From RGIG6375 sp964472725 (GTDB lineage Bacteria > Bacillota > Clostridia > Oscillospirales > Oscillospiraceae), in the NCBI GenBank assembly GCA_964472725.1, contig CAYYLZ010000062.1:1-11125 (forward strand): a stretch of DNA of 11,125 bases. The letters are read 5' to 3'. Below, one piece after another: positions 1 through 7,085 of the stretch (positions are counted from its first letter, which is position 1; each line of letters starts with the position of its first letter). Below the pieces are notes generated by a model. The model was not told the origin of the DNA and made no database searches. It was given only the letters and a program-made list of their open reading frames with translations. Made by a program: the position numbers and the translations under genes.

Positions 1-1115
1 CCGGTTTCGCTGATGTTCATGTTCATTTGCGAGAGCCGGGCTTTTTTTATAAGGAGAGCATAGCCACCGGCACAATGTCTGCCGCAAGAGGCGGCTTCAC
101 CGACGTATGCGCCATGCCTAACCTTGACCCGGTGCCGGACAGCTCCGAACACCTTGAAGCACAGCTGGAGATCATTCGCCGTGACGCCCACGTTAATGTA
201 TATCCTTACGGTTCTATCACCGTAGGACGCAAGGGAGATAAGCTTGCCGACATGGCTGCAATGGCTGAATATGCCGTAGCTTTCTCTGACGACGGCAGCG
301 GCGTACAGAGTGACGATATGATGCGTCAGGCTATGCTTGAGGCCAAGCGTCTTGATAAGATAGTCGCGGCGCATTGTGAGGTAAATGACCTGCTGCGCGG
401 CGGCTACATTCACGATGGCGAGTATGCAAAAGCTCACGGCCATAAGGGTATATGCTCCGAAAGTGAATGGCAGCAGATCGCCCGCGATATCGAGCTTGCT
501 GCCGAAACCGGCTGCAAATATCACGTTTGCCATATATCCTGTAAAGAAAGTGTCGATGTCATTCGTCAGGCTAAGAAAAACGGAGTTGATATAACCTGCG
601 AAACCGCACCTCATTATCTTGTTTTCTGCGACGAGGATCTGCAGGAGGACGGCAGATTCAAAATGAATCCGCCGCTGCGAAGCCGCAGTGATATGGAAGC
701 ACTCATTGAGGGAATCATTGACGGTACCATAGACATGATTGCGACCGACCATGCGCCCCATAGTGCCGAGGAGAAGGGCAAAGGTCTTAAAGACAGCGCT
801 ATGGGCATTGTAGGTTTGGAAACCTCCTTTGCCGCAAGCTACACCAGACTTGTAAAGGAAGGCCTTATCAGTCTCGAGAAGCTCATAGAGCTTATGCACG
901 TAAATCCGGCAAAGCGGTTCGGCATTGGCCACGGTCTTTACGACGGTGCCGGAGCGGATTTCACAGTATTTGACCTCGACGAGTCCTATATTGTAGACGG
1001 CGATGAATTCCTTACCAAGGGCAGAGCAACGCCCTTTATTGGAAAAGAACTTTACGGACGCTGCATTATGACTGTATGCGGCGGAGAAATAGTTTGGGAA
1101 GAGGGGAGAAAATGA
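1..1115 (+). CDS. pyrC: Dihydroorotase, type I (5' end outside window)
   Basis: Catalyses reversible cyclisation of N-carbamoyl-L-aspartate to dihydroorotate, the third step of pyrimidine synthesis, in the cytoplasm. The frame is open from base 3 and reads GFADVHVHLREPG, the metal-binding HxH signature near the N-terminus of amidohydrolase-type dihydroorotases (His codons at 18-20 and 24-26). Further family motifs are AFSDDG (about 282-299), ETAPHY (about 600-617) and ATDHAPH (741-761). About 370 residues are visible; type I enzymes are usually near 420-430, so roughly 50 N-terminal residues lie upstream. The TTG at base 27 falls inside the HxH motif and is not a start. The stop overlaps the pyrK start (ATGA). 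The AFSDDG aspartate is typical of the type I class. Identification is firm; only the true start is unknown. Confidence 0.96.
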   Translation, partial: GFADVHVHLREPGFFYKESIATGTMSAARGGFTDVCAMPNLDPVPDSSEHLEAQLEIIRRDAHVNVYPYGSITVGRKGDKLADMAAMAEYAVAFSDDGSGVQSDDMMRQAMLEAKRLDKIVAAHCEVNDLLRGGYIHDGEYAKAHGHKGICSESEWQQIARDIELAAETGCKYHVCHISCKESVDVIRQAKKNGVDITCETAPHYLVFCDEDLQEDGRFKMNPPLRSRSDMEALIEGIIDGTIDMIATDHAPHSAEEKGKGLKDSAMGIVGLETSFAASYTRLVKEGLISLEKLIELMHVNPAKRFGIGHGLYDGAGADFTVFDLDESYIVDGDEFLTKGRATPFIGKELYGRCIMTVCGGEIVWEEGRK

Positions 1116-1849
1116 AAAAAGGCTTATTCGAAATAGGGCGCAACGACAATATAGCCAAAAGCGTTTGGAAGATGATACTTCGCGGAGATACCTCCGATAT
1201 CACCAAGCCCGGTCAGTTCATCAACATTGAGCTTGACGGCTTCTATCTGCGCAGACCCATTTCCGTATGCGATGTAAACGGCGATGAGGTAACAATTATA
1301 TATAAAGCTGTTGGTAAGGGCACGGAGTATATGTCCACTCTTGAACCCGGTGTAAAACTGGACGTGCTGTCCGGATTGGGCAACGGCTTTGATGTGACTA
1401 CTTGTGGCAATACACCCGTGCTTATCGGCGGCGGCGCAGGCTCTGCGCCCCTGTACCTTCTGGCAAGAGAACTCATAAAGGCCGGCAAGAAGCCTTCAGT
1501 AATTATCGGCTTCAACAGCGCGGAGGATTCCTATCTTGAAGAGGAATTCAAGGCTCTTGGACTGGAAGTATATACGACTACAGTTGACGGAACAAAGGGT
1601 GTTAAGGGTTTCGTTACCAACGCCTTTGAGCTTCTTTCCATAAAACCCGACTATCATTATATCTGTGGTCCTGAAGTGATGATGAAGGTAGTTTATAACG
1701 TCCTTGAATGTGACGGTCAGTACAGCTTCGAGGAGCGCATGGGCTGCGGCTTCGGCGCCTGCATGGGCTGTAGCTGTGAAACTAAGTATGGCAATAAAAG
1801 AATCTGCCGCGACGGCCCTGTTCTGGTAAAGGAGGAGATAATATGGTAA
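1112..1849 (+). CDS. pyrK: Dihydroorotate dehydrogenase B, electron transfer subunit
   Basis: A 245-residue iron-sulfur flavoprotein that passes electrons from the catalytic subunit PyrD to NAD+, letting class 1B dihydroorotate dehydrogenase run without quinones. Visible parts, in order: a ferredoxin-reductase-like FAD-binding domain with RRPIS (residues 47-51); a nucleotide-binding domain with IGGGAGSAPL (105-114) and YICGPEVM (183-190); and a C-terminal [2Fe-2S] site with Cys212, Cys217, Cys220 and Cys232 in CGFGACMGC...ICRDGPV. Cys222 is an extra cysteine nearby. I chose the ATG at 1112: it follows GAGGGGAG (1101-1108) and overlaps the pyrC stop in the ATGA arrangement. An in-frame upstream start at 1076 would lie inside pyrC and adds an unfamiliar 12-residue extension. 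The 3' end overlaps pyrD by 7 bases, which fits two subunits of one complex. Confidence 0.95.
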   Translation: MKKGLFEIGRNDNIAKSVWKMILRGDTSDITKPGQFINIELDGFYLRRPISVCDVNGDEVTIIYKAVGKGTEYMSTLEPGVKLDVLSGLGNGFDVTTCGNTPVLIGGGAGSAPLYLLARELIKAGKKPSVIIGFNSAEDSYLEEEFKALGLEVYTTTVDGTKGVKGFVTNAFELLSIKPDYHYICGPEVMMKVVYNVLECDGQYSFEERMGCGFGACMGCSCETKYGNKRICRDGPVLVKEEIIW

Positions 1850-2754
1850 ACACTTCTGTTCAGCTGAGTACTATGCATCTTGATAACCCTGTTATCCCCG
1901 CCAGCGGTACCTTTGGCTTTGGTTATGAGTTTGCAGAGCTCTACGATATAAACATTCTCGGCTCCATATCCATGAAGGGAACTACCCGCGAGCCTCGCTT
2001 TGGCAATCCCACCCCCAGAATTGCTGAATGCACCGCCGGTCTTATAAACTCCGTCGGTCTGCAGAATCCTGGCATTGACAAGGTCATCGAGAGTGAAATC
2101 CCTGAGCTGAGCAAATACTACACCAAGCCTGTTATCGCCAACATCAGTGGTTTTGCTATCGATGAATACGTTGAATGCTGCGCCAAGGCCGATAAGGTGG
2201 ACAAAATCGGTATGATCGAGCTTAACATCAGCTGCCCTAACGTCCATAACGGCGGCATGAGCTTCGGTACCTCTGCCGACAGCGCTTACGAAGTAACAAA
2301 GGCAGTACGTGCCGTTACCTCCAAGCCTCTTTTTGTGAAGCTTACCCCTAACGCTCCCAGTATTGCCGAAATAGCAGTTGCCTGCGAAAAGGCAGGAGCA
2401 GACGGCGTCAGCCTCATCAATACTCTGCTGGGTATGCGCATTGATCTTAATACAAGAAAGTCCATTATCGCCAATGTGAAAGGTGGTTTCTCCGGCCCTG
2501 CCGTATTCCCGGTAGCTCTTCGTATGGTCTATGAGGTCTACGAAGCCGTAAATATACCCATTATGGGTATGGGCGGCGTGTCTTCCGCTGCCGACGTGAT
2601 AGAAATGATGCTCGCCGGTGCAACTGCCGTGCAGGTTGGTGCAGCTAACCTTAAGGATCCTTTCGCTTGCAAGAACATAATTGAAGAGCTTCCCCGCGAA
2701 ATGGAGAAGCTGGGTATAGAAAATCTTTCTGACATCATAGGAGGCGCGCACTGA
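1843..2754 (+). CDS. pyrD: Dihydroorotate dehydrogenase, class 1B catalytic subunit
   Basis: A 303-residue FMN-containing TIM-barrel enzyme that oxidises dihydroorotate to orotate and hands electrons to PyrK. The class 1 catalytic cysteine is Cys131 in ELNISCPNVHNGG. Other family motifs are NPVIPASGTFGFG near the N-terminus, LINSVGLQNPG (residues 68-78), FVKLTPN and the FMN phosphate-binding region IPIMGMGGVSSAADVIEMMLAGA. The cysteine, rather than the serine of class 2 membrane enzymes, and the adjoining pyrK place it in class 1B. An AAAGGAGG ribosome binding site ends about 7 bases before the ATG, inside the end of pyrK. The stop and the pyrF start share a base (TGATG), so translation of the two genes is probably coupled. 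Confidence 0.97.
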   Translation: MVNTSVQLSTMHLDNPVIPASGTFGFGYEFAELYDINILGSISMKGTTREPRFGNPTPRIAECTAGLINSVGLQNPGIDKVIESEIPELSKYYTKPVIANISGFAIDEYVECCAKADKVDKIGMIELNISCPNVHNGGMSFGTSADSAYEVTKAVRAVTSKPLFVKLTPNAPSIAEIAVACEKAGADGVSLINTLLGMRIDLNTRKSIIANVKGGFSGPAVFPVALRMVYEVYEAVNIPIMGMGGVSSAADVIEMMLAGATAVQVGAANLKDPFACKNIIEELPREMEKLGIENLSDIIGGAH

Positions 2755-3452
2755 TGGGAAAAGACGTAATTGTAGCTTGTGATTTTCCTTCCGCAAAAGC
2801 GACTTTGGAATTTCTCGATAAATTCCGCGGAGCAACTCCCTTCGTTAAGATAGGCATGGAGCTGTTCTATGCCGAGGGTCCTGCGATAGTTCGTGAGATC
2901 AAGAGCAGGGGAATGAAGATATTCCTCGACCTTAAGCTTCATGATATTCCCAACACCGTTGGCTCTGCCATGAAGGTTCTCTCCAACCTCGGTGTTGATA
3001 TGACCAACGTTCACGCGGCAGGCGGCTCCGCCATGATGAACGCCGCCCTTAACGGCCTGACCCGTCCCGATGGCTCCCGCACAATTCTTATTGCTGTAAC
3101 TCAGCTCACCTCCACCAACGAGGAAATGATGAGAAACGAGCTTCTTATAGACAAGGCTCTGCCCGATGTTGTAGAGTCTTACGCAAAAACTGCGCAGAGT
3201 GCAGGTCTTGACGGTGTTGTCTGCTCTCCGCTGGAGTCCGGAATCATTCACGAAAAGGTCGGCAGCGGCTTCCTTACCGTTACCCCGGGTATCCGCTTCG
3301 CTGACGGTGACATCGGTGACCAGCAGCGTGTAACCACTCCCGAGCTGGCGAAGAAGCTGGGTTCCGATTACATAGTAGTCGGCAGACCTATTACCAAGGC
3401 TGATGACCCGCTCAAGGTATATGAGCGTTGCATGGCCGATTTCGTAGGCTGA
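2754..3452 (+). CDS. pyrF: Orotidine 5'-phosphate decarboxylase
   Basis: A 232-residue enzyme that converts OMP to UMP, the last step of de novo UMP synthesis. The catalytic DxKxxD charge network is present as LDLKLHD (Asp59, Lys61, Asp64), with the substrate-binding FVKIGME (Lys32) before it and the phosphate-binding VVGRPITKADDP near the C-terminus. Length is normal for the short bacterial form. It starts on the last base of pyrD (TGATG) behind AGGAGG at 2739-2744. A 35-base gap separates it from pyrB, the only real intergenic space inside this operon; it contains no terminator or clear promoter. pyrE, the preceding step, is not visible in the window. Confidence 0.97.
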   Translation: MGKDVIVACDFPSAKATLEFLDKFRGATPFVKIGMELFYAEGPAIVREIKSRGMKIFLDLKLHDIPNTVGSAMKVLSNLGVDMTNVHAAGGSAMMNAALNGLTRPDGSRTILIAVTQLTSTNEEMMRNELLIDKALPDVVESYAKTAQSAGLDGVVCSPLESGIIHEKVGSGFLTVTPGIRFADGDIGDQQRVTTPELAKKLGSDYIVVGRPITKADDPLKVYERCMADFVG

Positions 3453-3487
3453 TCAATATATTTTCAAGAAAGTTGCAGGATAGCAAA

Positions 3488-4402
3488 ATGAGAAGTCTTA
3501 TTGATATAAACGATCTCAGCACAGATGAAATAAACCGTCTTATAGAAACGGCAAACGATATTATCGCAAATCCCGACAAGTACGCAGAGAAGTGCAAACG
3601 TAAGAAGCTGGCAACCCTTTTCTACGAGCCCTCCACCCGCACCCGGCTCAGCTTCGAGTCCGCAATGCTTGAGCTGGGCGGCAGTGTTATCGGTTTTTCC
3701 GAGGCAACCAGCAGTTCTTCTGCCAAGGGTGAAAGCGTTGCCGATACCGCCCGCACTGTAAGCTGCTTTGCCGACATTATTGCCATGCGTCACCCCAAGG
3801 AAGGCGCTCCTATGGTAGCTTCGCTTGCAGCCTCCATTCCTGTTATAAACGCAGGTGACGGCGGTCATAATCACCCCACTCAGACCCTTACCGACCTTAT
3901 CACCATCAGCAAGACCAAGGGCAGACTGGATAACATGACCGTAGGTGTATGTGGCGACCTCAAGTTCGGTCGAACCGTCCATTCTCTTATAAATGCACTC
4001 TCTCGCTACGAGGGAATCAAGTTTGTTATGATATCTCCCGAAGAGCTGACCGTTCCTGACTATGTGCTGCAGGACGTACTGCAGAAGAAGGGGATACCCT
4101 ATAAGGAGACCGGCTCTCTCGATGAGGCAATGCCCGAGCTTGATATCCTCTACATGACCCGCGTGCAGCGTGAGCGCTTCTTCAACGAGGCTGATTATAT
4201 CCGCCTTAAGGACAGCTATATCCTTACTCCCGAGAAGCTTAAGAGCGCCAAAGAAGACCTCGCAATACTTCACCCGCTGCCCAGAGTAAATGAGATATCC
4301 ACCGCAGTCGATGAGGATCCCAGAGCCTGCTACTTCAAGCAGGTGCTTTACGGCAAGTATATCCGTATGGCTCTTATCATGATGCTTTTGGAGGTGGAAT
4401 AA
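3488..4402 (+). CDS. pyrB: Aspartate carbamoyltransferase catalytic subunit
   Basis: Condenses carbamoyl phosphate with aspartate, the committed step of pyrimidine synthesis. With the start at 3488 the protein has 304 residues, close to the E. coli catalytic chain. Motifs seen: FYEPSTRTR carbamoyl-phosphate loop (STRTR at 49-53), the 80s-loop lysine in SSSSAKGES (Lys80), MRHPKEGA (Arg101), NAGDGGHNHPTQ (His129), GDLKFGRTVHS and LHPLPRVNEI. An upstream in-frame start at 3428 lies inside pyrF and would add 20 residues not typical of the family, so I rejected it. The ribosome binding site is modest (GCAGGA at 3475-3480, 7 bases from the ATG). The stop overlaps the pyrI start by one base, as expected for a catalytic/regulatory chain pair made in step. 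Confidence 0.96.
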   Translation: MRSLIDINDLSTDEINRLIETANDIIANPDKYAEKCKRKKLATLFYEPSTRTRLSFESAMLELGGSVIGFSEATSSSSAKGESVADTARTVSCFADIIAMRHPKEGAPMVASLAASIPVINAGDGGHNHPTQTLTDLITISKTKGRLDNMTVGVCGDLKFGRTVHSLINALSRYEGIKFVMISPEELTVPDYVLQDVLQKKGIPYKETGSLDEAMPELDILYMTRVQRERFFNEADYIRLKDSYILTPEKLKSAKEDLAILHPLPRVNEISTAVDEDPRACYFKQVLYGKYIRMALIMMLLEVE

Positions 4403-4818
4403 TGAATATAGATTCTATCAGAAACGGCTATGTAATCGACCATATTAAGGCCGGTACCAGTATGAAGCTGTATCAGTTCCTCAACCTCGAGAAGCTTGAC
4501 TGCGGCGTAGCCATCATCAAGAACGCCCAGAGCGGCAAGTCCGGCAAGAAGGACATTATAAAGATCGACGCTCTTATCGATCTGAATCTTGATGTTCTCG
4601 GATATATTGATCCCGGTATTACCGTCAATCTCGTAAAAGATGGCGAGATCATCGAAAAGCGCAAACTGGAGCTGCCTGCTGAGCTGAACGGGGTTATTTC
4701 CTGCAAGAACCCCCGCTGTATTACCTCCGTGGAGCAGGAGCTGCCTCAGCGTTTCAAGCTTACCGATGCCGAAAACGGCGTTTACCGCTGTATTTACTGT
4801 GAAGCAAAGGCTGAATAA
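4402..4818 (+). CDS. pyrI: Aspartate carbamoyltransferase regulatory subunit
   Basis: A 138-residue regulatory chain that binds nucleotide effectors and, through a zinc domain, contacts PyrB. The N-terminal part has NGYVIDHIKAGTSMKLYQFL and KKDIIKID, matching the allosteric domain of PyrI. The C-terminal zinc site is Cys101, Cys106, Cys130 and Cys133; the intervals 5, 24 and 3 equal those of the E. coli chain (109, 114, 138, 141). It is about 15 residues shorter than E. coli PyrI, mostly at the two ends. A GGAGG at 4390-4394 precedes the ATG by 7 bases, and the gene overlaps pyrB by one base. It is the last gene of the operon. Its presence predicts an allosterically regulated PyrB/PyrI holoenzyme; which nucleotides inhibit it cannot be read from sequence. 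Confidence 0.95.
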   Translation: MNIDSIRNGYVIDHIKAGTSMKLYQFLNLEKLDCGVAIIKNAQSGKSGKKDIIKIDALIDLNLDVLGYIDPGITVNLVKDGEIIEKRKLELPAELNGVISCKNPRCITSVEQELPQRFKLTDAENGVYRCIYCEAKAE

Positions 4819-4830
4819 TTTATTATGATA

Positions 4831-4863
4831 CAAAAACTCCCTGTCAGTGACAGGGAGTTTTTG
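4831..4863. terminator. Bidirectional intrinsic terminator between pyrI and folT
   Basis: A perfect inverted repeat: CAAAAACTCCCTGTC (4831-4845), loop AGT, GACAGGGAGTTTTTG (4849-4863). The A-run on one arm and T-run on the other give a U-tract in both transcription directions. It lies in the 51-base gap between the stops of convergent pyrI and folT and should end both operons. Confidence 0.92.
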
Positions 4864-4869
4864 CGTCTA

Positions 4870-5457
4870 TTAAGCTTTTTTTAAAAGAGAGGTTTTCTTG
4901 AGACGTGGGATAAGCTGGCTGTCTATAAGGGATATAACCACAGTTTCCAGCGGCAGCATTATGATGGCCTTAAGCGCTCTGGGAGCATAGATGACAGCAT
5001 AGCTGAGATTGTAATAAAGATGCAGGGTAATGGGCGTGAGAATGAGTGTAAAAGCCACGATATCGAACAGCACGGCTATGGCGCCAACTACAATTACTGC
5101 AATTTGTTCGGGGTTCTTTGCCTTGCGTAAGAACTTCATAACGGTAGCTTTAAGAGCCTTATTGACGGGAGAACCGCTGTAAAGGAATATACCGTAGCTC
5201 AGACCCATAAGCGCCGAAATTATCGAGATAAAGGGATTTACGCTTCCCTGGAACAGCAACGCTCCGACAAAGTCAGCAAGGGCAGCAATGATGCAGCAGG
5301 GGACAGGCCCAAGATACATCGCAGCGAATACTATGGGAATAAAGTTGAAGCTTATCTGAATCATTGCGAGATTAATTCCCATAAACTCAGCAAGAACAAT
5401 AGTCATTGCGGTAAGAATACCGCAGATTGCAATCATTTTAGTGTTCAGTTTTTTCAA
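4870..5457 (-). CDS. folT: ECF transporter S component, probable folate-specific FolT
   Basis: A 195-residue membrane protein with about six hydrophobic segments, the size and layout of substrate-binding (S) subunits of energy-coupling factor vitamin transporters. The sequence around ISFNFIPIVFAAMYLGPVPCCIIAALADFVGALLF (given here by its key parts: NFIPI at 38-42, YLGPV at 48-52, ADFVGALL at 61-68) is typical of the FolT group. The segment ILTAMTIVLA near the N-terminus has the small-residue pattern used to dock on the shared EcfT subunit. It is the last gene of the riboswitch-controlled folC-folT unit, 20 bases after folC, which supports folate as substrate. Shared EcfA/EcfT subunits must be encoded elsewhere. 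The best start is TTG at 5457 behind AAAGGGTG; the first in-frame ATG is seven codons later and has no such site. Confidence 0.85.
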   Translation of the reverse strand: MKKLNTKMIAICGILTAMTIVLAEFMGINLAMIQISFNFIPIVFAAMYLGPVPCCIIAALADFVGALLFQGSVNPFISIISALMGLSYGIFLYSGSPVNKALKATVMKFLRKAKNPEQIAVIVVGAIAVLFDIVAFTLILTPITLHLYYNLSYAVIYAPRALKAIIMLPLETVVISLIDSQLIPRLKKTSLLKKA

Positions 5458-5464
5458 AATGAAT

Positions 5465-5472
5465 CACCCTTT
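5465..5472 (-). promoter_or_regulatory. Ribosome binding site fixing a TTG start for folT
   Basis: On the minus strand AAAGGGTG lies 7 bases before TTG (5455-5457). The spacing supports the TTG codon, which gives the usual S-component N-terminus MKKLNTK, over the internal ATG at 5436. Confidence 0.6.
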
Positions 5473-5477
5473 CGGTA

Positions 5478-6773
5478 TCAGAAAGTGTTGAAGCCGTAAT
5501 AAGATCTGATTTCGCCTACCTGATAGAGAGAACCGAATACGCAGATAATGTCGTCCTTGGCTGCGTTTGCCATAACATCGTCCAGCGCCTCGGGAATGGT
5601 ATCATAAGACTTTGCGGGTACGTTGCATCGGGTGGTTATTTCCTTTGCCAGCTGCTCAGCGGAAAGAGCACGGTAGCTGTTGGGAGTTACTGCGTAGAAT
5701 TTCTCGGCAAGGGGAGCGATAACGTCAAGGCTGGAGTCATAATCCTTATCAGCCAAAACACCGCATACAAAAGTGAATTTACGGTCCGGGAAAATGGAGC
5801 GCAAAGTTTCGGCAAGAGCCGTAGTACCCTGGGGATTATGTGCTCCGTCGACAATGACGATGGGATCACGGCGGAGAACTTCAACTCTGCCGGGCCAGTG
5901 AGCGCTGGCAAGACCGTCACGGATGTTCTGCTCGGTAATATTCCAGCCGCGTCCGATAAGCTGCTCGATAACGTTGATAACGGTTACGGCGTTGCGAACC
6001 TGATAGTTGCCCAAAAGGGAAATGCGAAGATCTTTATAGTTCTTGTAATCAATAACAGTGCCGTCGATGTCAATGCTCTTTACAACTGCGGGAGCACTGT
6101 CTGCTACGATCATATCCTTGCTCTTTTCGGCACATACGCCGCGGAATACGTTAAGAACATTTTCGCCCTGATCGTATACAACAACGGGACCGCCGGCTTC
6201 CTTGATTATGCCGGCCTTTTCGCCTGCGATAAGCTCAAGAGTATCGCCAAGCTCACCGATATGGTCATAGCCGATGTTCATAATGGTATAAACCTCGGCC
6301 TCGGGAATGGAGTTGGTGGCATCAAGTCTGCCTCCCATGCCAACTTCAAGAACAACGATGTCACAATTCTGTCGCTTGAACCACAGGAAGCCCATAGCGG
6401 TGATAAGTTCAAAAACTGTAGGCTGACGGAAGCCTCTTTCCATAATAACCTTGGAGGCATTTACAAGCTCCTCGGTTATGGAAGCCACATCCTCCTTGGG
6501 AATAAGCTGGCCGCTTACCTGTACTCTTTCGGAAAATTCCTGAATGTAAGGGGAAACGTAAAGTCCGGTACGGTATCCGGCCTTATTGAGTATGGAGCTG
6601 GTAAACGCGGAGCAAGAGCCTTTGCCGTTGGTGCCCGCAATGTGTATGTACTTCATGCCGAGGTGGGGATTGCCGATTTCCTGAAGAAGAGCGTCCATAA
6701 CGTCTCTCTGCAGGATAGAGCCGGAAAGTGCGGCCTTGTCATAATAGGTGAGTGCTTCTTCGTAGGTCATCAT
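5478..6773 (-). CDS. folC: Folylpolyglutamate synthase (possibly also dihydrofolate synthase)
   Basis: A 431-residue Mur-ligase-family enzyme that adds glutamate to folates with ATP, which retains them in the cell. Seen in order: the ATP P-loop GTNGKGS (residues 47-53), YVSPYIQEFSERVQ, EVGMGGRLDATN (143-154), YDHIGELG (169-176), EKAGIIK (185-191, with the lysine often carbamylated in this family), HWPGRVE (292-298) and DGAHNP (309-314). Length is normal. Two consecutive ATG codons (6773 and 6770) follow GGAGG at 6783-6787; either could start. It is the first gene behind the THF riboswitch and terminator, with folT next. Whether it also has dihydrofolate synthase activity cannot be decided from the motifs. 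No folate-synthesis genes (folP, folK, folB) are nearby, so the unit looks like salvage rather than synthesis. Confidence 0.95.
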   Translation of the reverse strand: MMTYEEALTYYDKAALSGSILQRDVMDALLQEIGNPHLGMKYIHIAGTNGKGSCSAFTSSILNKAGYRTGLYVSPYIQEFSERVQVSGQLIPKEDVASITEELVNASKVIMERGFRQPTVFELITAMGFLWFKRQNCDIVVLEVGMGGRLDATNSIPEAEVYTIMNIGYDHIGELGDTLELIAGEKAGIIKEAGGPVVVYDQGENVLNVFRGVCAEKSKDMIVADSAPAVVKSIDIDGTVIDYKNYKDLRISLLGNYQVRNAVTVINVIEQLIGRGWNITEQNIRDGLASAHWPGRVEVLRRDPIVIVDGAHNPQGTTALAETLRSIFPDRKFTFVCGVLADKDYDSSLDVIAPLAEKFYAVTPNSYRALSAEQLAKEITTRCNVPAKSYDTIPEALDDVMANAAKDDIICVFGSLYQVGEIRSYYGFNTF

Positions 6774-6835
6774 GGTGTATTTCCTCCGTTATCTTTCTCG
6801 CTGGTGGTATCGGTTTTCCTGCCATGCTCACACAA

Positions 6836-6875
6836 CAAAAAACACCTTCTTTTGTCCAGTACACAAAAGAAGGTG
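6836..6875 (-). terminator. Intrinsic terminator of the THF riboswitch
   Basis: On the minus strand CACCTTCTTTTGT (6875-6863), a 7-base loop and ACAAAAGAAGGTG (6855-6843) form a perfect 13-bp hairpin, followed by six T (6842-6837). It sits 35 bases after the aptamer and about 62 bases before the folC start, the position expected for the expression platform of a transcriptional riboswitch. Formation when folate is bound would stop folC-folT transcription. Confidence 0.9.
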
Positions 6876-6910
6876 CGATAAGTCAAAAGTATGACTATCC
6901 CGTCATATGT

Positions 6911-7010
6911 GCCAGCGGACGCGAGACTGAATCATAAACCACATTGGGTTTTTCGTCCGGTGGGCGACTTCCCATCCCGCCGGCACTTGATGCTCAGCCT
7001 CTACTCTGAC
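6911..7010 (-). promoter_or_regulatory. Tetrahydrofolate (THF) riboswitch aptamer
   Basis: Read on the minus strand the sequence matches the THF aptamer as known from the folT leader of Streptococcus mutans, from memory. P1 is GTCAG (7010-7006) with CTGGC (6915-6911). After it comes the conserved AGTAGA-like junction, then P2 AGGCTGA with TCAGTCT, and the conserved GCATCAAGTG. P3 is CCGGCGGG with CCCACCGG (one C.A mismatch) closing loop ATGGGAAGTCG, nearly identical to the family loop ATGGGATGTCG. ACGAAAA follows, then a small hairpin AAACC/GGTTT, then GCGTCCGCT, which matches the conserved GCATCCGCT. It has its own promoter upstream and a terminator downstream, and controls folC and folT. 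It binds reduced folates and is expected to be an OFF switch. The assignment rests on motif and helix matching, not a covariance search. Confidence 0.9.
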
Positions 7011-7024
7011 TAAATTACAATGCA

Positions 7025-7052
7025 ATATTATCATAAATAAGCATGATGTCAA
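7025..7052 (-). promoter_or_regulatory. Sigma-A type promoter for the riboswitch-folC-folT unit
   Basis: On the minus strand a perfect -35 TTGACA (7052-7047) is followed after 16 bases by TAATAT (7030-7025). Transcription would begin near 7017, a few bases before the aptamer. It lies after the stop of the cyclo-ligase gene, so the riboswitch RNA does not depend on transcription from that gene. Confidence 0.8.
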
Positions 7053-7085
7053 TAGCCTGCCATTATAATCGCAAACTTTTTTCAA

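Noticed and set aside
27..1115. Dihydroorotase starting at the TTG at base 27
   Set aside because: The frame is open upstream to base 3 and encodes the essential HxH metal motif (DVHVH) before base 27, so the gene is cut by the window edge rather than starting there.
3428..3487. Upstream start for pyrB inside pyrF
   Set aside because: The extra 20 residues do not look like the family N-terminus, and the start at 3488 gives the usual length of about 304 residues.
3453..3487. Possible internal promoter or attenuator between pyrF and pyrB
   Set aside because: The 35 bases contain no paired -35/-10 boxes and no hairpin with a T-tract.
6840..7080. 6S RNA, lysine riboswitch or ZTP riboswitch in the gap before folC
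   Set aside because: 6S RNA is known next to cyclo-ligase genes in proteobacteria, but the helices and conserved loop here fit the THF aptamer. Lysine and ZTP signatures were compared from memory and fail beyond a few bases.
6903..7085. Small minus-strand reading frame of 60 codons between the cyclo-ligase gene and folC
   Set aside because: It coincides with the promoter and THF riboswitch, has no ribosome binding site that I can see and no recognisable protein features.
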